Source: CAZRCZ01 sp964598765
GTDB lineage: Bacteria > Sumerlaeota > Sumerlaeia > MVZB01 > JAJFLK01
Assembly: GCA_964598765.1 (NCBI GenBank)
Contig: CAZRCZ010000001.1
Coordinates: 62,001-126,000, forward strand
Length of the DNA: 64,000 nucleotides
Direction: 5' to 3'
Shown here: piece after piece, positions 16,930-23,489 of the stretch
Numbering within the stretch: the first letter of the stretch is position 1
How the letters are laid out: every line of letters begins with the position of its first letter
Translations under genes and position numbers: made by a program
Notes under the pieces: generated by a model
Database searches by the model: none
Told to the model about the DNA's origin: nothing
Seen by the model: the letters and a program-made list of their open reading frames with translations, nothing else

Positions 16930-18061
16930 TTACGCCGGCTTCTTCTTTTCCGTCGCCCGCCAACGCAAGAACGTTTCGATGAATTCGTCCAACTCCCCGT
17001 CCATCACCGATTGAACGTTGCTCGTTTCGTGATCCGTGCGGTGATCCTTGACGAGCATGTAGGGCTGAAAAACGTAGGAACGAATCTGATTGCCCCAAGC
17101 GATGGTTTTTTTCTCTCCCATCTTTGCGGCCATCGCCTCCTCCTGAATCTGCGAGTAATGCTGATAGAGGCGCGAGCGGAGCATCTTCAGCGCGGTCGCT
17201 TTGTTTTTGTGCTGGCTTCGCTCGTTTTGGCATTGCACGACGATCTTGGTCGGCAGATGCGTGATTCGCACGGCGGAGGAGGTTTTGTTGACGTGCTGAC
17301 CCCCGGCCCCCGACGAGCGATAAGTGTCAATTTTCAGGTCCTCGTCGCGGATTTCGACCTCAATCGTGTCGTCCACTTCGGGATAAACGTCCACGGCGCA
17401 GAACGAGGTATGACGTCGCTTGTTGGCGTCGAACGGAGATATGCGAACGAGGCGATGAACGCCCCCTTCGCCGCGAAGATGGCCGTAAGCAAAATCGCCT
17501 CGGGCCAAAAGCGTCGCGCTCCGGATTCCCGCTTCCTCCCCCTCTTGCAGGTCAATCAGTTGAACATCCATGCCGCGCCGCTCGCACCAACGGGTATACA
17601 TCCGGAGCAACATGCTCGCCCAATCGCACGATTCGGTTCCACCCGCCCCCGGATGAATGTAGATGAAACACGGGAGCGGATCGTCCTCATCGGTCATGAG
17701 CGTGCGAAGCTCCAGCCCGTTGAGTCGGTTGAGAAGCTCGGCGGTCTGGCGGCAAAGATCGGCGCGCATCGTCTCGTCTTCCGCGCTCAATTCATAAAGT
17801 TCGAGCATCTCGCCCGACTCTTTTTCAATGGCCTCCCAAGGCTGGACCGACGCCTTCAGCGCCTTGATCCGGCGCATGTGTTGCTGGGCGGTCTGCGGAT
17901 TGGCCCAAAAATCCGGCTCGGTTGTTTGCTGTTCGAGTTGTTCGATTCTGGCGCGACGCAAAGGGACGTCAAAGATAGTCGCGTGTGCGCGCGATGCGGC
18001 GTTGAATTTCCTGAAGCGTGGAAAGCGTCTCCTCGGGTTTGATCACGGCTTGTTTGATCAC
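16930..18061 (-). CDS. prfB: peptide chain release factor 2 with programmed +1 frameshift
   Basis: Release factor 2 ends translation at UGA and UAA codons. The main frame has the SPF recognition tripeptide (ISPFDANKRRHTSF) and the catalytic GGQ (SSGAGGQHVNKT). It lacks an ATG: the true N-terminus is in another frame, starting at GTG 18061-18059, 10 bases after AAGGAGA (18078-18072). It runs 30 codons to an in-frame TGA at 17971-17969 in the context TATCTTTGAC, the classic RF2 frameshift site. A +1 shift joins RDYL to DVPLRRARIEQLE, matching the family alignment and giving about 376 residues. RF2 senses its own level: poor termination at the TGA lets the ribosome shift. No internal Shine-Dalgarno-like stimulator is evident just before the site. 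Confidence 0.95.
17968..17977 (-). promoter_or_regulatory. RF2 autoregulatory +1 frameshift site (TATCTTTGAC)
   Basis: Reading the minus strand, TAT CTT TGA C places an in-frame UGA after codon 30 of prfB; slippage of one base from CTT continues as GAC GTC CCT into the main frame. The heptamer CTTTGAC is the conserved slip site in many bacterial RF2 genes. In E. coli an AGGGGG element precedes the site; here the preceding bases are CGCGAC, so that stimulator is not apparent. Confidence 0.92.
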
Positions 18062-18086
18062 GTTGCGGAAGTCTCCTTAATGGTTG

Positions 18087-18108
18087 GGTTCCCTCGCATG
18101 AGGAAACC
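18087..18108. promoter_or_regulatory. hairpin just upstream of prfB
   Basis: GGTTCCCTC (18087-18095) and GAGGAAACC (18100-18108) form a nine-pair stem (one G-U type pair) with a four-base loop, ending 8 bases before the prfB ribosome-binding site on the minus strand. On the plus strand it is followed by TTTT, but no plus-strand gene ends here. Its role, if any, in the prfB leader is unknown. Confidence 0.4.
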
Positions 18109-18154
18109 TTTTAGCATTCTATCTTTGACCGAATTTTAATTCCGCAACAATTAT

Positions 18155-18246
18155 CACCACCAAGCCACCAAGCCACCAAGAGCAGAAGACAAAATATCTC
18201 ATTGGAATTTTTCCTTCCGCTTGGTGTCTTTGCGTCTTGGTGGCTC
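18155..18246. repeat. dispersed palindromic intergenic element (CACCAAG/CTTGGTG type)
   Basis: Left arm CACCACCAAGCCACCAAG (from 18155, with three CCACCAAG units) and right arm CGCTTGGTGTCTTTGCGTC (from 18219, ending CTTGGTGGCT) form an imperfect inverted repeat between prfB and the anchored protein gene. Confidence 0.75.
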
Positions 18247-18250
18247 ATCC

Positions 18251-20029
18251 TCATCTGCGTATGCTCGGTTTTTCAAGCGTCCGCGTCTCCAACACCAATT
18301 CATCCCCTTTGCGATCCAGCCGGAGCGCGACGGAACCGAAGGCTAGATCAAGTCCCTCGGCGAGAGAGCAGAAATCAAGCCAATCCTTGCGGTTTTGCTT
18401 TTTCAAAACAATGGCCGGAAATGCGCGCATGGATTCGGCGAGATCATCGAAATGGACACTGACAAAAGCAAGCGGCGGCGAATCTCCTTCGGACCAAAGC
18501 CGGTCCACAAGATCGCGTTTGGCGCGCGCCAACGGCGGGGTGGTCGAGCCGCGATAATCGGCAACACCAAACGTTTCAAAAGAATCTTCCGCGTTCCCGT
18601 CCGTTTTCAATTCGATCATTCGCCATGCGTCGGCGGGAGAATGAGCGACGCGGAGGAGGGGAGAACGATCCGACCAAACTGCCGCGACCGGAACCGCTTC
18701 GGCCAGCGTCGGATAAAGCGCCCAGCCGATTCGACCATTGCTCGAGGAATCTTGGGATTCGAGAGCCTTCTTGAACTTGTCCGTCCAATTGGGTCGAATC
18801 CAATCAAAATCCCAGCTCCGCTCGATCAGCGCGTCCCAATCAATCCCGACCAGCGACGCTCCTTTGACGGCAAAGGACTGGGCAAGGTCCATTTGCAGTA
18901 TGCTCGGCGATAATTTTTCCGAGGGCGTTGTCGGATAATCCAGTGTCAGAACAGCCAGCGTCGGAATCGCGGCGAAGGCCGCTTCCTCGCTCGCGATTCG
19001 CTTGGATCGCAATCTCAGGTCCAAATCGAGCAATGAATTCCCCGTTTGCTGAAATTGAATCTCTTCGATTTCCTCCAATGGTTTCAACCAAGCGTCGAGT
19101 CCAATCTCTTCTTTTTTCTTCCGCTTGCTTTTCCGTCGCTTCCGATAATTCTCTTTCTCCTCCTCATTCTCCTTCTCAACTCCGGCCAATCGCTTCCGAT
19201 CCTCCAAAATCAAACCGGGGCGGAGCGTTCCGCTTAATGCGCCTCCAAACTCTTGTTGAACCCCTTCAGGGTTCAACCTTTTTTGGGAAACCTCGACCGG
19301 GGGTTTTGCTTCGCTCCACCCCCGGCTATTCACATTCGACCCCTTCGGGGTCGCACTGGAACGAGCGCGGACATTTTGTTGCTCCGCATGAACTTGATCA
19401 ATGATGCGCGGGAGAACATCCGAAACTGAACTTTCCATCACCGCGCAAATCCATCCGCCGACGTTGGCAAGCGACATGGCCTCCCGCGATTGGTCGCTCA
19501 AGTAATGGTAAATTTTAATGTCGCGATAAACCGACGTTTGAACGGCGTGAGTGGAGAAGATCAATTCGGCGAGCGGCCCGATTTGGGTCTTGATCGGTGA
19601 ATCGGCGCGGCTGATTGCCAAAAGCGCCGTCGCGGGTTCGGAATTTTTGCCTGCCACGTCCCAATGTCCAAGAACCAACCACGTCTCCTTGCCGAGCAAA
19701 AAGAAAAACGCCTTGCGATACTCCGCGATCCGCTTGCGCGCATCGGCCTCGCCGTATTCGGACGACCAATCGTCCCAAACTCCGGCGTAATCAAGCAGAC
19801 GCTCCATCGATTGATCGGTGCTGTTTTGTCCGCGCGATTCCCAATGAAGGTCAAACGCGTGTCCAAAATTCTTGAACCTGAATTCAACCGAGGAGTGGGG
19901 AGGAAAGAGCACCGACGCAGGGACCGTCGGACCGCGCGGCCAGAAGAAATAAATCGCCCCGCCGACGAGAACGAATAGAAAGAAAGCCGCCGCTAATTTC
20001 CATAACCGGCGGCGGCCCGATGATTTCAT
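18251..20029 (-). CDS. hypothetical membrane-anchored protein with a repeat-derived internal segment
   Basis: A 592-residue protein of unknown family. The ATG at 20029 overlaps the HNH gene stop as ATGA; the open frame further upstream runs across the HNH gene and is rejected. An N-terminal anchor (WKLAAAFFLFVLVGGAIYFF, about residues 11-30) follows a basic start, leaving the bulk outside the membrane. Two oddities sit mid-chain: a segment coded at 19256-19354 by a dispersed hairpin repeat read in frame, and a Lys/Glu-rich low-complexity run just after it (coded near 19100-19180). The remainder has regular alternating hydrophobic pattern and reads as a globular domain split by these insertions. 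Function unknown. Confidence 0.7.
   Translation of the reverse strand: MKSSGRRRLWKLAAAFFLFVLVGGAIYFFWPRGPTVPASVLFPPHSSVEFRFKNFGHAFDLHWESRGQNSTDQSMERLLDYAGVWDDWSSEYGEADARKRIAEYRKAFFFLLGKETWLVLGHWDVAGKNSEPATALLAISRADSPIKTQIGPLAELIFSTHAVQTSVYRDIKIYHYLSDQSREAMSLANVGGWICAVMESSVSDVLPRIIDQVHAEQQNVRARSSATPKGSNVNSRGWSEAKPPVEVSQKRLNPEGVQQEFGGALSGTLRPGLILEDRKRLAGVEKENEEEKENYRKRRKSKRKKKEEIGLDAWLKPLEEIEEIQFQQTGNSLLDLDLRLRSKRIASEEAAFAAIPTLAVLTLDYPTTPSEKLSPSILQMDLAQSFAVKGASLVGIDWDALIERSWDFDWIRPNWTDKFKKALESQDSSSNGRIGWALYPTLAEAVPVAAVWSDRSPLLRVAHSPADAWRMIELKTDGNAEDSFETFGVADYRGSTTPPLARAKRDLVDRLWSEGDSPPLAFVSVHFDDLAESMRAFPAIVLKKQNRKDWLDFCSLAEGLDLAFGSVALRLDRKGDELVLETRTLEKPSIRR
19256..19354. repeat. dispersed repeat of three hairpins inside a coding sequence
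   Basis: Three palindromes follow each other: TTGAACCCC/GGGTTCAA around 19257-19277, CCGGGGGT (19298-19305) with ACCCCCGG (19319-19326), and CGACCCC (19338-19344) with GGGGTCG (19348-19354). Such closely packed hairpins are typical of dispersed noncoding repeats, yet here the whole unit is open and in frame. Confidence 0.75.
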
Positions 20030-20628
20030 TCGCGGAGATTGGTTTCCCAATAGGCCGAATCCACGAACCGCTCCCACACGGTCCGATCGTCGCCATTGGG
20101 AATGATGCGCAACGTCGCCATCCAAGAGGGACGGACCGGCTTGGCGAGCGGATGCATCTCGCATTCGCCCGGAAACTGATTCCCCTTCTTGGTGTTGCAG
20201 GAGGTGCACGCGAGAACCACGTTCTCCCAAACCGATTTCCCGCCGCGACTGCGCGGAATGACGTGATCCACCGTCATGTCGTCGTGCGCCGGCTTGATTC
20301 CGCAATACTGGCAACGATAACCGTCGCGCATGTAGATGTTGCGCCGGTTGAACCGGACGGTTCGCGGCGGCGCGCTCTGGTATCGCCCCAGCACGACAAC
20401 CTGCGGAACGCGCAACTGAAAATTCGGCGTCGAAATCATCAGCCCGTGGTTCTTTCCGTATTCGGAAAGCTCGCGCCACGACTCAAAATCGTAGGTCTCG
20501 TAATCCTCGGTGACGATCCTCGCCAGCCCCTGATAGACGAGCGACAGCGCGCGCCGCACCGTGCAGATGTGCACGGCGAGCCAATGCTTGTTGAGCACGA
20601 GAACGGGGCGGTTGAGGGTGGCAATCAT
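20026..20628 (-). CDS. HNH endonuclease family protein
   Basis: A 200-residue protein with a C-terminal HNH nuclease domain: zinc-binding CQYCG (Cys106, Cys109) and CTSCN (Cys141, Cys144), and the metal/catalytic DH pair Asp121-His122 in VDHVIPRSRGG. The N-terminal 95 residues (LVLNKHW..., ISTPNFQLRVPQVVVL) match a widespread stand-alone HNH family found in many free-living bacteria, whose role is not settled; it is not evidently a restriction enzyme or homing nuclease here, because no methylase or intron surrounds it. The ATG at 20628 opens the conserved N-terminus. Its stop overlaps the start of the anchored protein gene. Confidence 0.88.
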   Translation of the reverse strand: MIATLNRPVLVLNKHWLAVHICTVRRALSLVYQGLARIVTEDYETYDFESWRELSEYGKNHGLMISTPNFQLRVPQVVVLGRYQSAPPRTVRFNRRNIYMRDGYRCQYCGIKPAHDDMTVDHVIPRSRGGKSVWENVVLACTSCNTKKGNQFPGECEMHPLAKPVRPSWMATLRIIPNGDDRTVWERFVDSAYWETNLRE

Positions 20629-20776
20629 GTTCGATTTTCCTCGCGGCTCCCATTGGGGAAACGACCAATTGTTTCGATACCGGTCGAGAAAACGTCAACG
20701 GATTATAGCCCATATTCCCCCTTGCGTCCAATGGAAGATCGAAAAACTGATGGCCAAAGCTTCAGACAACTTCATT

Positions 20777-20985
20777 GCGGCTTTGCGTCTCTGCGTTTAA
20801 TTTCTTCTTTTGAGTAAGGAGAAGAATTCAACGCAAAGCCGCAAAGACGCATAAGGATCAAACACAAAGACACGAAGAAGCCACAAAGACCACAAAGAAA
20901 ATACAATTTCTTCGTGTCTTCTTTGTGTCCTTGTGTCCAACTCCGCGAACTCCGCGCCTCCGCGTGAAAATTTATTCGACCTTGC
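20777..20985. repeat. cluster of dispersed palindromic elements
   Basis: One element pairs GCGGCTTTGCGTCTCTGCG (20777 onward) with AACGCAAAGCCGCAAAGACGC-like sequence (20829-20850). A second pairs AACACAAAGACACGAAGAAG (from about 20861) with CTTCGTGTCTTCTTTGTGTC (from about 20913). A third partial unit, CTCCGCGCCTCCGCGTG, follows at about 20950-20968. Confidence 0.75.
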
Positions 20986-21045
20986 GGCCATCCGTCCCAA
21001 CCCGATTCAAAAACAAATTGAATTAGGAATGGAGTCAACGCGGGA

Positions 21046-21116
21046 CTGTTGAAAAAGCCTGTTTGGCGCAGGCGTCCCGCCTGTGAACCCGTCATTTCCT
21101 CTGAGTTTTTCAACAG
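21046..21116. repeat. inverted repeat with nested hairpin (CTGTTGAAAAA)
   Basis: Perfect 11-base arms CTGTTGAAAAA (21046-21056) and TTTTTCAACAG (21106-21116) enclose a short hairpin CAGGCG (21069-21074)/CGCCTG (21078-21083). It resembles a small nonautonomous mobile repeat; no transposase gene is nearby. Confidence 0.7.
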
Positions 21117-21257
21117 CCCCAACGTTCCCCTCTCCCTCCCCATGTCCCCCTTGTCCGTCCCCTTGTCCCTGTCCAACTTCTCCCTTGCCCAACGTTCCTC
21201 TCCTCCCCCCTCACGCCGAATCAGAAAGCGACGATTTTATCAATTTTCGCATTCGGG

Positions 21258-21548
21258 ATGGTTTGCCTCATGGGGCTGTCCATATGGCAGGAGGTAAAGC
21301 GCAAGGCAAAACGCAAAGTGCTAGAGCAACGCGAAAAGCGACTTGAACTAGAGGATAAGTTACCCAAAGACGATTTGCGAAAAAGGCAGGCGTCGTGTTG
21401 CCACGTATGGAGTTGCCCTACAAAATGGGACGAACCGTGGCATAGGTGCAAGAACTGTGGTTTGGCCGAGAGACATGACTTTGAGATTGATGCGGGAAAT
21501 ATGGTAGGAGTATGCATCTGCGGGAAAACAATGGTTCGGTTTCCTTGA
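21258..21548 (+). CDS. small hypothetical protein with zinc-ribbon-like cysteines
   Basis: A possible 96-residue protein. Its basic N-terminal half (EVKRKAKRKVLEQREKRLEL) reads as a charged helix, and the C-terminal half carries CCHVWSC, HRCKNCG and VCICG, a spacing compatible with a zinc ribbon. The start is uncertain: ATG at 21258 or 21273, with no strong ribosome-binding site. The local DNA is less GC-rich than surrounding genes. A second cysteine-rich small ORF follows 40 bases later on the same strand. No function can be given. Confidence 0.45.
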   Translation: MVCLMGLSIWQEVKRKAKRKVLEQREKRLELEDKLPKDDLRKRQASCCHVWSCPTKWDEPWHRCKNCGLAERHDFEIDAGNMVGVCICGKTMVRFP

Positions 21549-21588
21549 TGGCACTCCTTGTTGCGACGATCGGATATGCCCAGTGGAC

Positions 21589-21897
21589 ATGAATGTGGGT
21601 CAGCGAAAAACTGGGATTTCAAGCGAGCCATCTTCTAAATGCCCATACTGCGGAAAACCTTGTCATATCAATACTAACAAGCTTAATGACGTTAGCTGGA
21701 TCGTAATTTATCTCGGACCTTCTTTGACGGACGGTAATTGGAGCCAATATTGGATCCGCGATTGTGAATTTTGCGGGACGCATTTATCGCAATATGAGCA
21801 TCAAGGAAAGTACGATTCTCACTGGACGTGCAGAAACGACCGATGCACTCAGCATGGGAGCCGTTCGCTACACAGAGGCCGCACATGGGGGTTATGA
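21589..21897 (+). CDS. small hypothetical zinc-ribbon-like protein
   Basis: A possible 102-residue protein with three cysteine pairs: CPYCGKPC near the start, CEFCG in the middle and CRNDRC near the end, consistent with one or two zinc ribbons. The start may be ATG 21589 or GTG 21583. It follows the other cysteine-rich ORF at 40 bases and shares its lower GC content, so the two may be a co-transcribed, recently acquired pair. Both are surrounded by dispersed repeats. Homology is unknown. Confidence 0.45.
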   Translation: MNVGQRKTGISSEPSSKCPYCGKPCHINTNKLNDVSWIVIYLGPSLTDGNWSQYWIRDCEFCGTHLSQYEHQGKYDSHWTCRNDRCTQHGSRSLHRGRTWGL

Positions 21898-22023
21898 TCA
21901 AGAACTGGTATGGAATGCGAGGAACGTTTATCTCATTGCCAATTCTTTTCCATGGAGACAGGACGGCAGATCGGGCAGACCGATCCATTGAATCGGCGGA
22001 CGCCTCTTCAACGCCGTAGGTCC

Positions 22024-22039
22024 CCCGCTCATGAGCGGG
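22024..22039. repeat. perfect 16-base palindrome CCCGCTCATGAGCGGG
   Basis: The sequence equals its own reverse complement. It could act as a small hairpin or a protein-binding palindrome; position in a repeat-rich gap favours a repeat remnant. Confidence 0.7.
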
Positions 22040-22130
22040 CGGCGAATGAAGAAAATTTAGCCGCGAAAGAACGCAAAAGGCACGAAAGAACTCTGACCCT
22101 ACCCTCGTTCTTCAAAGGAGAGAGCCTTTC

Positions 22131-22188
22131 GGAAATTCGCGGGACAGGCACGCGGACGAACTTCCCGCGAGCCGGTCCCCGAATTTCC
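22131..22188. repeat. REP-like inverted repeat (GGAAATTCG ... CGAATTTCC)
   Basis: Arms GGAAATTCG (22131-22139) and CGAATTTCC (22180-22188) enclose a GC-rich interior containing GGGACAGGCACG. GGAAATTCG-GGGACAG words are familiar from REP elements that accompany REP-associated tyrosine transposases in other bacteria; no such transposase is in this window. Confidence 0.6.
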
Positions 22189-22232
22189 AGGACCGCAAAA
22201 GAAGAGGCGAGTCGCGCGAAGGGCAACTTTAC

Positions 22233-23033
22233 TTATTCCGCGTGCTTCCGCGTCGTTTCATTTTCTTCAAAGACCTGAATCAGCGCGCCGAAGGTGTCGG
22301 CGGGATGGAGATAGCAATGCCGCCAGTGGGGGTTGTCGAAACTCACCCCAAGAACGCGCACGCCGTTTTTCTCGAAATACCGAATCGCCTCCTTGAGATT
22401 TTCCACGCTGATCGAAATGTGATGGAATCCCTCGCCGTATTTTTCAATGTAGCGTCCGACGCCGCCGTCGGGTTGGGTCGGGCTGACGACTTCGACCTTC
22501 TTGCCGCCGAGGCGGAAGGTCGCCCAACTGAATCCCTCGCTTGAATTTCCGGCGTCGCCGAGCGGTTCGCCGCCGAGCACCTCGCTGAAAAACCGCCGCG
22601 CCTTGGCCATGTCCTTGACGCCGATGGAAACGTGATCGAGCCGCTTGAAGATGCCCGTGACATTGTTTTCTAGACCTTTACGTGATGGGGACCCTGATCT
22701 TCCCAGCAACTCATCCAACTCTCGATAAACCGCTTCCAAATCTTTTGCGGGTAGCTCGCCCAAGAGACGGACAAAACGCGACCGATCAAGGGCACGAGCT
22801 TGAAAAACGAGGGCAACGGAATCCGTCAGAAGTCCATTTGTTTCCGAACGCTCAATTTTCAAGGCGGCAGGAAAACGAGAAGCGCCGGGTTGCGATGTGA
22901 GAGGAACCGCCAAGATCAGCGGAGATCCCTGTCCCTGAACCACATCTTGGATTACGATGGCGGGCCGTTGGCCCGATTGTTCCCGCTCCGCGCTTAACGG
23001 CAAGGTCACAATCCAAATTTGTCCCGGCTTCAT
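22233..23033 (-). CDS. MazF-family toxin fused to a VOC (methylmalonyl-CoA epimerase-like) domain
   Basis: One open frame of 266 residues joins two unrelated domains. Residues 1 to about 118 are a MazF/PemK mRNA interferase (MKPGQIWIVTLPL, QRPAIVIQD, ILAVPLTS, VRLLGELP), which cuts cellular RNA when not bound by its antitoxin. Residues about 130-266 are a vicinal-oxygen-chelate domain like glyoxalase/methylmalonyl-CoA epimerase, with metal-ligand candidates in RLDHVSIG, GFHHISI and LIQVFEE. Between them, GRSGSPSRKGLENNV has no stop and no ATG or GTG in the VOC frame; the only nearby ATG (22663) is in another frame. The gene starts 1 base after the antitoxin stop. It could be a true fusion, a decayed boundary or a sequencing join. 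Confidence 0.82.
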   Translation of the reverse strand: MKPGQIWIVTLPLSAEREQSGQRPAIVIQDVVQGQGSPLILAVPLTSQPGASRFPAALKIERSETNGLLTDSVALVFQARALDRSRFVRLLGELPAKDLEAVYRELDELLGRSGSPSRKGLENNVTGIFKRLDHVSIGVKDMAKARRFFSEVLGGEPLGDAGNSSEGFSWATFRLGGKKVEVVSPTQPDGGVGRYIEKYGEGFHHISISVENLKEAIRYFEKNGVRVLGVSFDNPHWRHCYLHPADTFGALIQVFEENETTRKHAE

Positions 23034-23034
23034 T

Positions 23035-23247
23035 TCAAGCCGATGCCTCGGGAAAATCGCAATGGGCGGCGTCTTCTTCGGAAGCGCGTTCCCAAGCCTC
23101 GAACTCCTCGCGTAGCTCGGTAGAGATCGGAGGAAAGTGTGCCGAAAGCGCAGTCAAGACGAGCTGTTCCGGTGAGGCTCCGGAACCTTTGCAAAGTTTC
23201 TCGACCTCTTGGGCGATAGGGTCGGGAATTTCGATGGTCATACTCAT
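23035..23247 (-). CDS. MazE-like antitoxin, short ribbon-helix-helix type
   Basis: A 70-residue protein directly upstream of the MazF fusion, ending 1 base before it. The N-terminus MSMTIEIPDPIAQEVEKL has the strand-helix pattern of ribbon-helix-helix DNA-binding antitoxins, and the acidic C-terminus (EEFEAWERASEEDAA) is suited to bind and block the toxin. ATG at 23247 or 23241 are both possible; the longer frame to 23454 covers noncoding DNA. Such antitoxins normally repress their own operon. The identification leans on the neighbour as well as the pattern. Confidence 0.75.
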   Translation of the reverse strand: MSMTIEIPDPIAQEVEKLCKGSGASPEQLVLTALSAHFPPISTELREEFEAWERASEEDAAHCDFPEASA

Positions 23248-23489
23248 GGAGACACCAATTACCTGCTCTGCGTCTATATATCGCATCCTGCTTATAGCAA
23301 ATTCAATGGGAAACCGTCTTATTGCCGGCCTTGGTCCCACACCGAATTTCGCCGGTTTACATCTGATTATCCCTTTTCCGTTGAACGAACCTCCATGCTT
23401 GCCCATACTGCGGGCGAGGAATTCCAACCCTCGCCCCGAGCCGTTGCCGATCAATGTGAACGAGCAACATTAAGAATGATTTTGGAATC

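Larger units (their letters stand above)
20629..21257. other. gene-free, repeat-filled intergenic region
   Basis: This 629-base stretch holds several repeat types and no supported gene: CGCAAAGACGC palindromes, a CTTTGTG element, an 11-base inverted repeat with a nested hairpin, and a pyrimidine tract with CCCTTGTCC-like units from 21117 to about 21215. The open frames across it translate as low-complexity sequence. Confidence 0.7.
21898..22232. other. intergenic region with REP-like palindromes
   Basis: No gene is supported in this 335-base gap. It contains a perfect 16-base palindrome at 22024-22039, a CGAAAGAACGC word near 22065 that resembles the other dispersed repeats, and a 9-base inverted repeat at 22131-22188. 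Confidence 0.55.

Noticed and set aside
17969..17971. In-frame TGA in prfB taken as a nonsense mutation or selenocysteine
   Set aside because: The CTTTGAC context and matching peptide alignment before and after identify the RF2 programmed frameshift.
20030..20479. N-terminal extension of the anchored protein frame across the HNH gene
   Set aside because: The ATG at 20029 with ATGA coupling and a clear membrane anchor is a better start; the extension reads as an arginine-rich shadow of the HNH gene.
20777..20985. Possible CRISPR array
   Set aside because: The repeated words are imperfect, inverted and without regular spacers, so they are palindromic elements rather than direct CRISPR repeats.
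20772..21176. Minus-strand open frame of 134 codons
   Set aside because: Its translation is entirely the dispersed CGCAAAGACGC repeats and low-complexity pyrimidine tract.
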